Assembly (NCBI GenBank): GCA_039720395.1
Contig: CM077826.1
Span: forward strand, 26,554,430 to 26,618,429
DNA length: 64,000 nt
Direction of reading: 5' to 3'
Source: Liquidambar formosana
Lineage: Eukaryota; Streptophyta; Magnoliopsida; Saxifragales; Altingiaceae
Part shown: piece after piece, positions 25,101 to 37,900 of the stretch
Numbering within the stretch: position 1 is the first letter of the stretch
Layout: each line of letters opens with the position of its first letter
Made by a program: the position numbers and the translations under genes
Notes under the pieces: generated by a model
Database searches by the model: none
Told to the model about the DNA's origin: nothing
What the model saw: only the letters and a program-made list of their open reading frames with translations

Positions 25101-28100
25101 TACATATGGTATGGTGAAAAAGTGCACTTCATGTGCTATTGGGTTTTGTAGATTGGACTATTGCATAAGAATTCTTTAATAAATGCTTATTAGTAACCTA
25201 AATGTATACAAGTGTTAAAACATGGCTAATTCAACCAAATTACATGATCTTTTAAGACAAGAAAACCAAAATAGTACCAAAAGTAGCACACCTTATCCCA
25301 ACCATTGGGATTAGATTTCCAAATAAAATAATGATTTTTTAAATATTAGAGGTTATTTTAGTTTTTCCTCTCAACCTCATGTTTTCCTTTATAAATTGAT
25401 CTCAAAATCTTGAAAGGTCAGTTGGTGGCAAGAGAGGGGCAACCATAATCCTTAGCTCAGACCTATCAGTAGGTATGGGAAGTAGGAAAATCGACCCTAA
25501 TAATTCTATGGTTTAAACTGTTAACTCATGCAACCAAGGTGTGGTTCTTCAAAATTTCTCTAGAGAAGGAAAGGGTCTACACAAAGAGGGCAGAAGGCCC
25601 ATTTTTGTGATATTTATAAATAACAGTAAAAGAAATGATTTTCAATTCTCACCAACACCATTTTTATAATTTTTTTCATCAAGTTTTCAGGTGGTAATTT
25701 TTTTTATTTAAAAAATACTATTTTTAAGTAGAAATAATTATAATGTTATGAATAGTTCTGTCAGTGCTATGTATCAGTTATATGCATTGATTCTTATTGG
25801 TATGGGCATTACATATTGTCATACATAACGGCATTGTTTAATACTTGGCACATCTTGCGCGGGATAGATTTCACAGAGTGCATGTCGTGGACTATAAATT
25901 TGGATTATACCCTTCTGATATTGATGCATTGTTGCACAATATGGCTTGGTATTGATTGGCAAATAACCATGATTGAGTAGTTTCTTTCTGGTTGGAAATT
26001 TGAGAAAATAAGTTGATTGCTCTTTAAACTTGTTGATGAAATTTTGAATAACAATTTTTTTCTTTTTTTAAAACCATTTGTAGGTGTTTTTTGATGAAGC
26101 TATTGATGAAATGGCTGCAAATAGTTTGCGCTGTGTTGCCATTGCGTACAGATCATATGAAATTGAGAAAATTCCTACTGATGAAGAGCAACTTGCCCAA
26201 TGGGTTTTACCAGAAGATGACCTTATTTTGCTTGCTATTGTCGGTATAAAGGTATACATCCTGAAACAAATATATTCTTGTGATATTAAGGGTTACCATT
26301 TATCTCCTTGAGTTGTTTTGGTACTTCTATGCTTCATGCGTTACTTCCAGTGCTTTGATTGGAGAACTTTTTGCCATATATATATGGACTGTTTTAAATG
26401 TGCATATGTACATTCACACATGCATATGTGTATACATGTATATCTGTACATATTATCTTCTGTACCTGTTTTGTGGCTTGCATCTCGTGTTGTCCTTTCT
26501 AATTTCTGGGGAAGAGCTTAATTTTATTCTTTTAAGGTCTTGCTTTTTCTCTTTAACATAAAATCTCAATCTGGTATCATTCTAACTGTAAATTTAGATT
26601 TTTATATGGTGTTACAACTTACAAGTACCCTTATTTTTTGTTGTTGGTGCATACAACTATACAAGTACCTATTTTGATCTAGTTTGTATTGTCATGTGTA
26701 GGATCCTTGCCGTTCTGGTGTCAAAGACGCGGTGAAAGTTTGTATGCAAGCTGGTGTTAAGGTAGTCTTAAATCTTTTGAATAAGAGCTATTTATGCATG
26801 TTGTCTTATGTGGATAGCCATTACTATGTGATTACTTTTGGGCTTATCATTATTGCAAGCTAGAATATTGAGGACATTGTGGCGTCTCTTTAGTTTCAGA
26901 TGGATCGGTGAGTTTTAGAACATTCGAGGAGAAAAATGTAGGTCCCTTTGGTTTTTATAGTTTTTGTTTTGACTGTTTAGGATCCATTGGATTGTTCTCC
27001 TTGGTTCAGGAACTAGAGATTCTTTTTTTGAGTTATCATGCCAAATGTTCAGTGATTGACTGAAAAGTCATGTTCTAGATGCGGTAAAGTGCAGTTCATT
27101 TTATCCTGTCATGAATGTTGAGTGAAAAATTGGTATAATATCTTTAGACTGTGGTCCATGGCTTTCTGTCCCTTCCATCTCAAACTATATAGTATAATTT
27201 CCTTTTGTGTGCGTAAAGTTAGAGCCCTGCAGGTATTGGGTTTGTCACTGTTACGACACAGAAACCGGATCATGTCTAATAAGTGATTATGGATTAAATT
27301 AAAATTTTATTTTTCAAAGAAAATGGTTTAGAGTCAATGGATGGATGGTATAAGAAATTAAAACTCTGTTTTTATAACAAATTCCAGCAATTACCATATC
27401 AGCAAAAGATGGAAAATTTCTAGAAAATTCAGCATCATCAGTCCATAAATGGTTCATTCCCAACATTTCAATACCTATGAAAACATTCATTTTCATAGTC
27501 TATACCATCCATGTCCACATTACCATTATAAGCCTCCTTTTTTACATGGTTTCACACAACCATCAAGTTACATTAACAACTAGAGTAAGCAATAAAGCAA
27601 CTACAACATCGTTCCAAGGCACAGCATGCCAATTAGAGTTACCAGCCAAGTTGTCCAAATAATATTCCAACATTGTACATTTCAAACATTGTTCATGGTT
27701 ATCAAGTATCATTCATCAACATCTCAATATGCATCCCAAATATATATACAAGCCAATCATGCTTCATTTTGACGTCTCCCCGTCCCTGCTGGAATCTACA
27801 AATATAGAAAAATGAGCCAGTGCCCAATAGGATACAATTTTTATTGTTGTATACTGAGCTTTTAAAATCATGGAAAATATCCATAGCTATTTCCATTGTT
27901 GAATACTTTTATTTAGTATGTTGTGTATCAGGTTTTTGAACCCTTTTAAGGTTCTTATTTGCATTTTTGTACATGTACTTTGTTTTTTTGTTTTTTGTTT
28001 TTTATTTATTAAGGAAAGGGCTTAGCCCAAGTAAATGAGACATATACAAGCACTAGTTGACAGCCCTTAACTAGAGCTAAGCATTTTGTTTTATTATTAT

Positions 28101-31100
28101 TTTTTTTAATAAATTTTGAAGAGCATAGGAGCCAATGGTATGAAATTAGTTTCTACATCACAACTACTTCATTAGTTTTTTTAATTTTTTTTTTATTTTT
28201 TATAAATTGAAATAATTAATAAAAATTAGTTATAGAACGTTCCGTTTTGGTTTCAAAATGCATAAAAGCTTGCTGGTTGCCTTAATTGTGACATTTTTTT
28301 TAAAAAAAAATTTTATTTCTCTCCAAATTTAGCCAATGATATTCACATTACTAAAAGTAAATAATTTTTTTTTTTTTTTTAAAAAAGATCGGGTCCAGTT
28401 TATGTATGACATTAATAGATTGGAAATGTCATATGGTAGTAGACCTTTAATAGGATGCTGGAGACCGCCTGCAGTTTGTGGGCTCATAGGACTTAGTGCC
28501 TGTCACTCAATAGAATAAGAATGCTTATTGTAGACTCTGCCCTGGGGTCATTGAGATGCTCTACAAATTTATCATTGAATTGAATAATAATATTTTCCAT
28601 GTTTTCTTGATTACTAAAATCTCTGAGAGAGAGAGAGAGAGAGAGAGAGAAGAGAGAGAGAGGTGCTCCAAGTATGGAAAGGGACAATGTGCACTCCAAG
28701 TTCGGAAGAAAGAGAAAGATCCTTGGCTCTGGGATTGGAGGAATTTGAATTACTTGTCATTATGCTTACATAACTGTTATTTTTGTTTTCTCTAAATAAA
28801 TTGGACTGGGTTTGTCTTTAAAATTATTACAACATCATCCTAGAAAATTGTAGCCTTCTTTGCTGATGAAGATACTATGGTTCAGAACTCATCCCCTGCA
28901 GAGGAAGAAAGGCTGCCAAAATAAGTTATATCTGACTTGTTAGTAAGCTGAAGCTGTTAAATAAAGAATACTATGGTTTGTAGCATTTACATGGCACTCA
29001 CATGTGTCTTATGTGGTAAGTATCCAGACTGCCATCTACACCATTATCCTAGTTAACTCCTAGCCAACCATATAGTTCTATTTGGATGGCATAGAAGTTT
29101 TTTTGTTTTTTTTTTTTTTTTTGTTGGGGGGGGGGGGGGGGGGGGGGGTGTGAATTTTGGTAAGAGGATGTCTTGTAGGATGCTTCGTGAATCAAAGGAA
29201 CTACATCTGCAGTGATTCCAGAGAGATGTTTCTAAGAATGCTGCTTTGATTTTACAGCTACTCATGTTGTGTAGTTTATGATGGCCTCTGTCATTATTTA
29301 TTTATTTTTCCCTTTATTCTATTGTCAACTCTAATCCATGACCGCTGTAAAAGACTTACGAAAAATATGTCAATTTCCACATTATAGTTTAATCATTTGA
29401 TAAATGACTAATGGGAACCATATGTTTATGAATCAATAGGTACGGATGGTCACTGGAGACAATCTTCAAACCGCAAAAGCGATAGCTTTGGAGTGTGGGA
29501 TACTTAGTTCAGATGCGGATGTTAGTGAGTGTAGTATCATTGAAGGAAGGGCATTCCGTGCATTATCAGAAAAAGAAAGAGAAAATGTTGCCGAGCAAAT
29601 ATTGGTATTGAACAGCATGAAATTTCTATGACCATATGAGAAAGTTATAGATTACAATGAAGTCTATGTTTTGATGGGCCAACTATGAATGAACAATCAA
29701 TATATGTTTAATGATGTACAGGTGATGGGAAGGTCTTCTCCTAATGACAAGCTGTTACTTGTGCAAGCACTACGTAAGAGAGGTGAAGTTGTTGCTGTAA
29801 CTGGAGATGGCACTAATGATGCTCCGGCACTTCACGAGGTGTGACGTTTTTATAGCATTTTCCATTTTTAAGAAAGAAGAAATGCTGCCCTTATCTTAGT
29901 TAATTGAGCTTCTGAAGTTCTAAGACTCTCTCTTCTAGTCTTGGGATCAAGCATTGGCATGTCCATCTAAAAAAAAAAGAAAGAAGAAATGCTTCTGCTA
30001 GAAATCTGCATGTCTGAAGTATATGCTTCACATGTGGTTGCCATTTTTTGGTTCTCTATGCTATGTTGCACTTGGAGATTTCCTATAATTTATGATCTTT
30101 GAAAACAGATAGCACTACTTGCAAAATCCTTGATATGCATATTCATGAATTGGAACCCCAATGCCTATGGCAGACAAGTCAAAAAATGATTGTGTTAATA
30201 TAAATTATATGACACATATATTGGTGCATCAATACATATATAATTCTATGATTAAAAGGGTATGGTGAACTTTATATCGTCTCTGACTTTTTGAATGCAT
30301 AATGCGTTTCTTTGCACAGTTAGTATGTAAGGGTGGACATGATTAATGTTCAAACTTGTTTTGCACATGCGTAGGTTGGTTGACAAGTGTCACATGCTAA
30401 TTATTGATGCATAGAAGTGTCTTACAAATCCTGGCTTATGAGAAAATTTATGAGGCTGGATTATTATTGATACCCTCTTCATTGCAATCTGTGTCTAAAA
30501 GGGGTGGGAAATCATCCTGCCACTTCAGTATAAGTAGGTTTATACTGGGGTTCAAATTCTTTTCAGCCTCTTGTGCAGCATGGGTTTGATGATGGTGTGC
30601 CTCATTTATTTTATATAGTTTCATCTGTGTGATTTTTATTATTGTAGTAATGTTTCTTGTCTTTGTTGGGTGCATTTTACTGTTGTATTTTAGGCAGATA
30701 TAGGTCTTGCTATGGGCATTCAAGGAACTGAAGTTGCGAAAGAAAGCTCTGACATCATCATCTTGGATGATAACTTTGCGTCAGTTGTAAAGGTTAGTCT
30801 AAGTATGTTACTCATTTATAGGAGTAACCATGGTACTCATTTATTGGAGGAACCTGTGAAATTATATTTTGTATAAAATGATGTTTATATATGTGATCCA
30901 ACCTTTATGCAGTTCTTAACAGAACTTTCTCAAGGCTTCATGTTTTCATTCAAAGTAATGATGTTGCTTCTATAACATGCAACGTTTTAGGGACATTATA
31001 ACTAGCAAATAAAGTGTATAAAAGTTTGTTATGCCTTGAACGTAGGCTCCACATGAGTCTCAAGGAAAATATATGAGGCTAGACACAGCCTAATGTTTGT

Positions 31101-31915
31101 GCCTTGCCTCAAGGTTTGAGCCACTCATCTGCCAAACCCTCACTTATAGACTCACATTATGTTTGAATATGCACGCACCACCGTCCAGGATGTCCCGCAC
31201 TTCCAGGACAGATCGCATGGCTTGGAGCTGTGCATGGCATTCACGCGCACACGCGTGGCTGTCATGCATGGCTCCCTGTTGTGCAATTATTTCTGAGGCA
31301 TCCAGGACCTGATGAATCTCCATTTTTTTTTTCTTTCTTTCTTCTTTTCCTTTTTTTTTTTTTTTTTTAATATATTTATGTCAAGTATAAATAGTCAGAT
31401 TTAGGAAAATATTTGGCTCTTTGGTGTGACAATGCCCACTTTGATTTATGGACATGCTATCTATATGGCATATTTGTTGGGTTGATAATAGCCATTACTA
31501 ACATTAAAAATGATGATGGTTAAATCTGTGACATGCTTCATACATTTTGTTTTATATTTTCCCTTTACTCCCCACATCTTTACAAGAGCTTTTTCCACAC
31601 TTTTTTTTTTCTTTCTAGTTTTTGTATTTTTGTATTTTGTTTGTTTTTTTTTTTTTTTTTTTTGTTGGAAGAAAAGAAAGTTGGGTGGGCAGGGAATGGC
31701 ATATTTGAAACTTCCACTGAGTCATATCCATACTTGCTATTTATGTAAATTTTACTTGTCTCTATGTAGGTTGTTCGTTGGGGGCGTTCTGTCTATGCAA
31801 ATATTCAGAAATTTATCCAATTCCAGCTTACTGTTAATGTTGCAGCTCTTGTAATTAATGTTGTGGCAGCGTTTTCCTCTGGCGATGTTCCTTTAACTAC
31901 AGTGCAGGTTGGTGC

Positions 31916-31959
<44 letters not shown>

Positions 31960-34900
31960 CTATCTCTCTCTCTGATATGATCAACACGGAAAATATTTCT
32001 CTAAAAATAGAACAATCTTTAGGCAAAACAACCATAACACTAATATTCCACCAAAACAGAAGCAAACGACGCTTACTGGTACAAATATTCAATAAGACAG
32101 CCACTAATAGTCCCTTAGACAATCCACAAATCATATTTTCTTCAAATTCTAGAAAATACCTGGTTTGTAGGCTTCCCTTGCGGCTGTATGACAAGTAAAC
32201 AGCAACAGATTGCTAACCTCTCACATGAACCGTAGTGGTAAAGGGAACGGAATATTCTCTGGGATCGACTCCTCAAAACCCAAATCTCTCAATGCTGAGA
32301 ACCATAGCTGGGGTAGAACCGTAGAACCATAGAGCTCTCTCAGTTTGGGAAATTCTTCTCTCTTAATGAAAAATCCCCCACAAAGACAGCCCAGCCCCCT
32401 ATTTATAAAGCTGAAGCATCTTGGAGAAGCTAAGGTGTAAATTACTCTTTTACCCATAAAATGACAAGACATGCCCCAAACACCCCAGAAAGAAATAATT
32501 TGACAAAAAGACCCGAAGAACCAAAATGAAGACTTACTTGGACCAGGCCAATACCCCCAAAATGTAAAATGCCAAAAATACCTCTGAACTGAATTGGACA
32601 CTCAAAACATCCCACAACCCCATTAGGATCCTGGTATGAAATTTACAAGTAAAAACTTCACTATCAGATTATATAAACATATATACATATTTTGCATGAC
32701 TGTTCCAAAAACTTAAAGCTTCATTTTTTTCATGACTGTTTTCCCACAAATTTCACATTTCTTTTCTTTCGAATAGAAGATATGGACCAAACACTTACCA
32801 GGTCCCCCTCTTTAATTGTGAGCATCCGGAAATTTTAGATGATTGTTTGATTCTTAAGCATCAAAACACGAAAAGTAAACTGGAAGATATAGAATTCTTC
32901 ATCCATCTTGTTCTTCTTGATACAGCTTCTATGGGTTAACCTGATCATGGATACTCTTGGAGCACTTGCATTGGCTACTGAACCACCAACAGACCATCTT
33001 ATGCATAGATCACCTGTTGGTCGAAGGTTAGAAATTGTGGACTTGGTCAAATATGCAGTAGGATACTTCTACATCATGAATTTCAATCCTTTTCTAATTT
33101 CATCTAGTCGGTTTATGCTGTCATAACTTTAAATTGCATATTGTATTTAAAGCATTCCTGTTTCATAATATGGTATATTGTGGCTGCTAATCAGGCTGGT
33201 TGTTCATTAATTTAGGTTGATTTTTATTTTTTTTATATCTGGTACTTTTATATTGGTAGATACAAACACTTTCACCCTCTTATTGCATGGGCAAAAAAAA
33301 TTGTAAAAACAAATAATTATTAAAGATTCAATGCACATAAAAGAGTAATAACAAGAGTAAAGCTAATTAAAAGTTCATTTTGAGGGGAAATAATGTTCTA
33401 AGCAACATGGTTAATCATCATATGTAGATCACCTAAAGTATAATTTAAGACAGGTTTGACTGACTACCCTGCATCCTCTATAGTATGGTCCATTGACCAA
33501 TAAAGTTTATGCATGACAACTTTAGGAACAACTGGAATCAGTCCTTTAGCAATTACTTAATAGAGGAAGCAAACCACAATTTAGTTTGAAATAATGACTT
33601 ACCATTTTATTTCAATCAATTAATGGTGGAACAGTTTTGATTACATTTTAAATAAAGGAGTCTGCAAATTAGGTAGTTGTGAGCCACCAATTAGCACCAC
33701 TTGCATACTTCATTCCAGTTGATACGATTTTCATCATTCATGTCATAGGATCACATCATGCAATGGATTTATTTTTTATTAGGTACTAAATTACTTTAAA
33801 GGATTGATCTTTTACTGGGTAATAAATTACTAATGAAACTCAGAAGGACTACCGTTTACAACTGGAGTATCACGTCTTGATCTTGATTGAGATTTTAGCC
33901 ACTTGGTTAAGATGGTATACTCGGATATATAACTTAAACCGAGGAAATCTCATTTTTCCCCTTGACGAGACCAATATGACTCAACTGAGTTAACTTGGTC
34001 TTGGGAGAGACTCCGAACCATGATCTCTACTTTTGTAAACTTTGTTTAGGAGAGAAAATGATTGATGTTATCCTTCACCAATGTTCTTAACACATACACA
34101 ATGTGATCATGGAGAGGACACAGTCAAGGGGTGTTGGATGTGTTTCCAAGGAGAGCCTGAGAAATTTTAGGGTCTGACACAAACTAGGCTTCTCTATAGA
34201 AGTGTCTATGCTTCTCAACATGGATATATGAATATATATGTGCATGTAAATAAGATATCTACATACTATATATATCTATATTTGAGTATGCGTTTAGATA
34301 GGTATTATATTATATGGGACAAGATCAAGGGGTACAATTTTTAAAACGATTCTTAAGTCGTTGGATCTCAAAAGGAAGGAATGTATATATGTATCTATAG
34401 GAAAATTTTCAGGTGACGACATCTTGACTACCCATGCATTTTTTTATTTTTATCTTTTTTGTGGGGATTGTATCCGACCTCCAATGCATAGAGCTAACAC
34501 AACTTAGATCAGGACGTCCTTATAAGCTGTGTTACATAGACTCTTCACTTCACCCCAAGGAACCCAGTGTCGACACAACATGACACGGGTGAGGGTATGG
34601 GATCTTTGCCGGATACGATAATTGAAAATCAAACACGACTGATCATGGTGGAAGAAGAATAACTAGAGGATCAATAAAATTAGGGCTCGTTTCCATGGCA
34701 CTATTTATTGATTGTGAAATCTAGGGCTAGGTTGAAGTGTAACCAGAGCTTCCATGGCTGTTGAACTAGGACTACTTGAAGCTTGATGGTAGAGATAGAG
34801 ATGCTTAATGAAGCTCAATAACAAAGACGCTTGACGATAAGAAGAAGAAGAAGAAGAAGAAGCAAAAAGAGAGAGTACCTTATCGTCGTTGAAGGTTAGA

Positions 34901-37900
34901 GGTGTGTTGTAAGAGGCCGAAGGTGTGTCACCAGAACAAATGCTCCTTCATAGTTTCAAAGCATGATGGAGAAAACAGTAGGGTGACCCCCATCGATTGA
35001 AACAAAACCCACCCACCCCTTTATCTTTTTTCCTTTCTTTTTTTTTTTTTTTTTAATATAAATTTTCAACTTAATCCTCATATTTTATTTATTTCTAAAC
35101 GTACAAAAGTTCGATTAATTGTTTAACCCTTCAAAATGACTATTATGATAATAGCCTCATATTAGTATATTTACAAATATACCCCTAGTAATTTACCTTT
35201 AAAAAAAGGTAAATATGATTACATGTATCCCCGTACTTGTGTCCAACTTTGGGATCATTTTTGGCTGAATCCCTGTATCCTAAATTTGGAAATTTGACAA
35301 ATCCGACATGTGGATACATGTGTGTACCCAATTCCATATAACATAGCTTATAAGAACAAGACTATATACCCACCCTTGGGTAGCCCAGTTGGTAAGGGCG
35401 AACTCGTGATTGTGTGGTTAGGCGCACGGTCTCGGGTTCAATTCCCGCTAGGACAACCTAAGATTTAAGTGGGGGGCCGTGGTGGTAGGTTGCTGCGCTA
35501 GTCTCCCTGGGGGTTTAGGTTCCATAGGTGGGTCCAAAGGGCTCTGCTGTGGGATGGTTCCACCGTTATCAAAAAAGACAAAAAAAAAAAGAGAACAAGA
35601 CATATATATATATATATATATATATAGATATGTATAAAATATACTCTTGCACTTCTTACATGCCCCAAACCTTTGATTCTTCAATGTATCCCCACTTTCC
35701 GGGCTTTCAGTCCCACTCCTGCTTCTTATCTTTAAGGTATGAAACTGTGTATGTAAATTTGCATATGTGTTCACATTCATTTGCATACAGGTAGGTATCT
35801 CTTTATGTAAGTAGGTTGTTTGTATGTATATTTGTATGTGTATTACGTCTATTACCTATTACTATTAGAAAGCGGCTGGGAGGCCTTTGGTCTCTCACTT
35901 TATAGCTATTCTCTCTTCTTTTTCAAATTTGAAATTTATTGTTTTAAGGGACATTAGTAATATCATATCAATTTGAACTCAAATTGACACTCATGATTCT
36001 CTCTTGCATTATAGAGGGATAACTAGAGTGTTATGCATGGACACGCATCGCATATGGCATAACCTCCGGTATATATGTATTTGTATGTCATATATAGACG
36101 TGTGTTATATTTATGTATGCAGATATGTGTCAGTGCCAATATAGTGGTGTGTTTCAGTGTGTGTGTGCATGTGTGTGTGTGAAAGAGACAAAAAGAGTGT
36201 GAGAGGACAAAATTTAGTGTGGGATAGCTCAATTATAATGATAATACAAGCATAAAGTTGGAAAAATATAGGAGGAATAGAAGAATAGAAGGAGAAAGTG
36301 TTGCTTTTATTATAGGGTGTAGTAAACCTCTGCAAAGTAAATAAACAAGCAAACAAACAAACAAAAAAGGTTCTTGCTTATTGTTTTGTAACTCTAAAAT
36401 CTTACGTTTTGTTTAGCTGAGTGTTTTTCTCTAGCTCTGTAAACATTCTTTGTAGTAATTGGCTTAGAAGGTAGACCATAGTTGCCAGTTCTATGTGGTC
36501 AAAACATTCCATTTCAGTAGGAAAATGAAACAGGAGACCCATGTCATCAAATTCAGCTCTTTTTGCCATTTGCGGCTGTAACAGACACGCATTTATTCCA
36601 AAATGAGAACAAACTTGTGAAATGGAACTCCAATTTCCTCAGATTTGTCTTCCTCTTTGATATATCTGAATGGAGAGAAGGGACAATGGGAGGAAAATAT
36701 GGGGAGGGAGCACAGACTCGCAGACCTCCGTCTTTTCTTCTTCTTTTTTTTTGTCCTCTTCTTCTCGCTTAATTGACATTTTTTGAGCAAAAAAATGGGG
36801 AATTGGGCTTACCTTTTAAATTTAAGATAGGAGGTATTGCCTGTATGCTTTTGGCAGGCTTGATATTTCATTTCATTTAGATTTTCCAGATGAATGAACA
36901 TTTTAAGGTGGGGATTCCTACTTTTTGGGATGAACATATGATGTGTGGGTGATGGTGTCATGTTTGTTATCTCAGGGAACCTCTTATTACAAATATCATG
37001 TGGAGGAACTTAATCGTACAGGTACCTATATGTGTTATTACATTATTTTGTTGAGAGACTTAAAGTAAGTATGGTCATCATTGAGTCTGGGTTATATCGC
37101 TTTTTGAATTACTGGCCTCTTTATCATGTTTGTTGTTGTTGCAGGCTTTTTATCAAGTTAGTGTCCTCCTTGTCCTCCAATTCTCGGGTAGGAGCGTTCT
37201 TCATTTGAAGCAGTGAGAACAGGGAACATGCTGTTGATGTTAAGAATTCGATGATATTTAACACGTTTGTCTTCTGTCAAGTAAGTATGAGTTTGAAGGG
37301 AAAAGGTCAGGAATTAAGGATGAGTTTTTTTGTATGTGCACTTGATTAGATTGAGTGGATATACTTTTTCTGTTGATGTCTAATGAAATGAAAGCTGAAT
37401 CAATGCCATTAAATTATTTTCAGGATGCATAATTAGAGTGTTTATTCTCGCTTTGATTTTCATATTTTGACTAATACTAAGCTGCAAAGCATAAATTCAC
37501 TAACCATCCAAATTTCAGGTATTTAATGAGTTCAATGCTCGAAAGCCAGATGAAATTAATGTCTTTAGCGGAGTGACTAAAAACCACCTCTTTATTGGGA
37601 TCATTGGAATAACAATTGTACTTCAGGTGAGAAATCGTTATGTTTTTATTTTTTTTTAATCTTTTTTTTCCGTTTTTGTTATTATTAATTTACTTGGTAT
37701 TAACCATGCTTCTCTAACTGATTCATAGATAATCATCATGGAGTTCCTTGGAAAGTTTTTCTCGACAGTTAGACTCAGTTGGAAACTATGGCTTGTTTCC
37801 ATTGCCATTGGTCTTGTCAGGTTGGTTCAATTACTAGTATTTGGTGAGAATACTTGTTCACTGAGATTATAGGGGTATCTTGAATTCAAGTAACGGAACC

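Noticed and set aside
32221..32601. 126-codon minus-strand frame
   Set aside because: It falls in an LTR-like leader downstream of a TATAAATAG box, with no domain.
35369..35450. tRNA-like head with A and B boxes
   Set aside because: The acceptor stem does not pair, and the sequence continues into a SINE body with tail and target duplication; the second copy at 38620 confirms a SINE. Neither is called a tRNA gene.
37181..37195. possible donor TCGG|GTAGGA splitting exon 24 to avoid the frameshift
   Set aside because: The following bases continue the expected protein (GRSVLHLK), and no acceptor in the next 90 bases would restore the frame without losing conserved residues.
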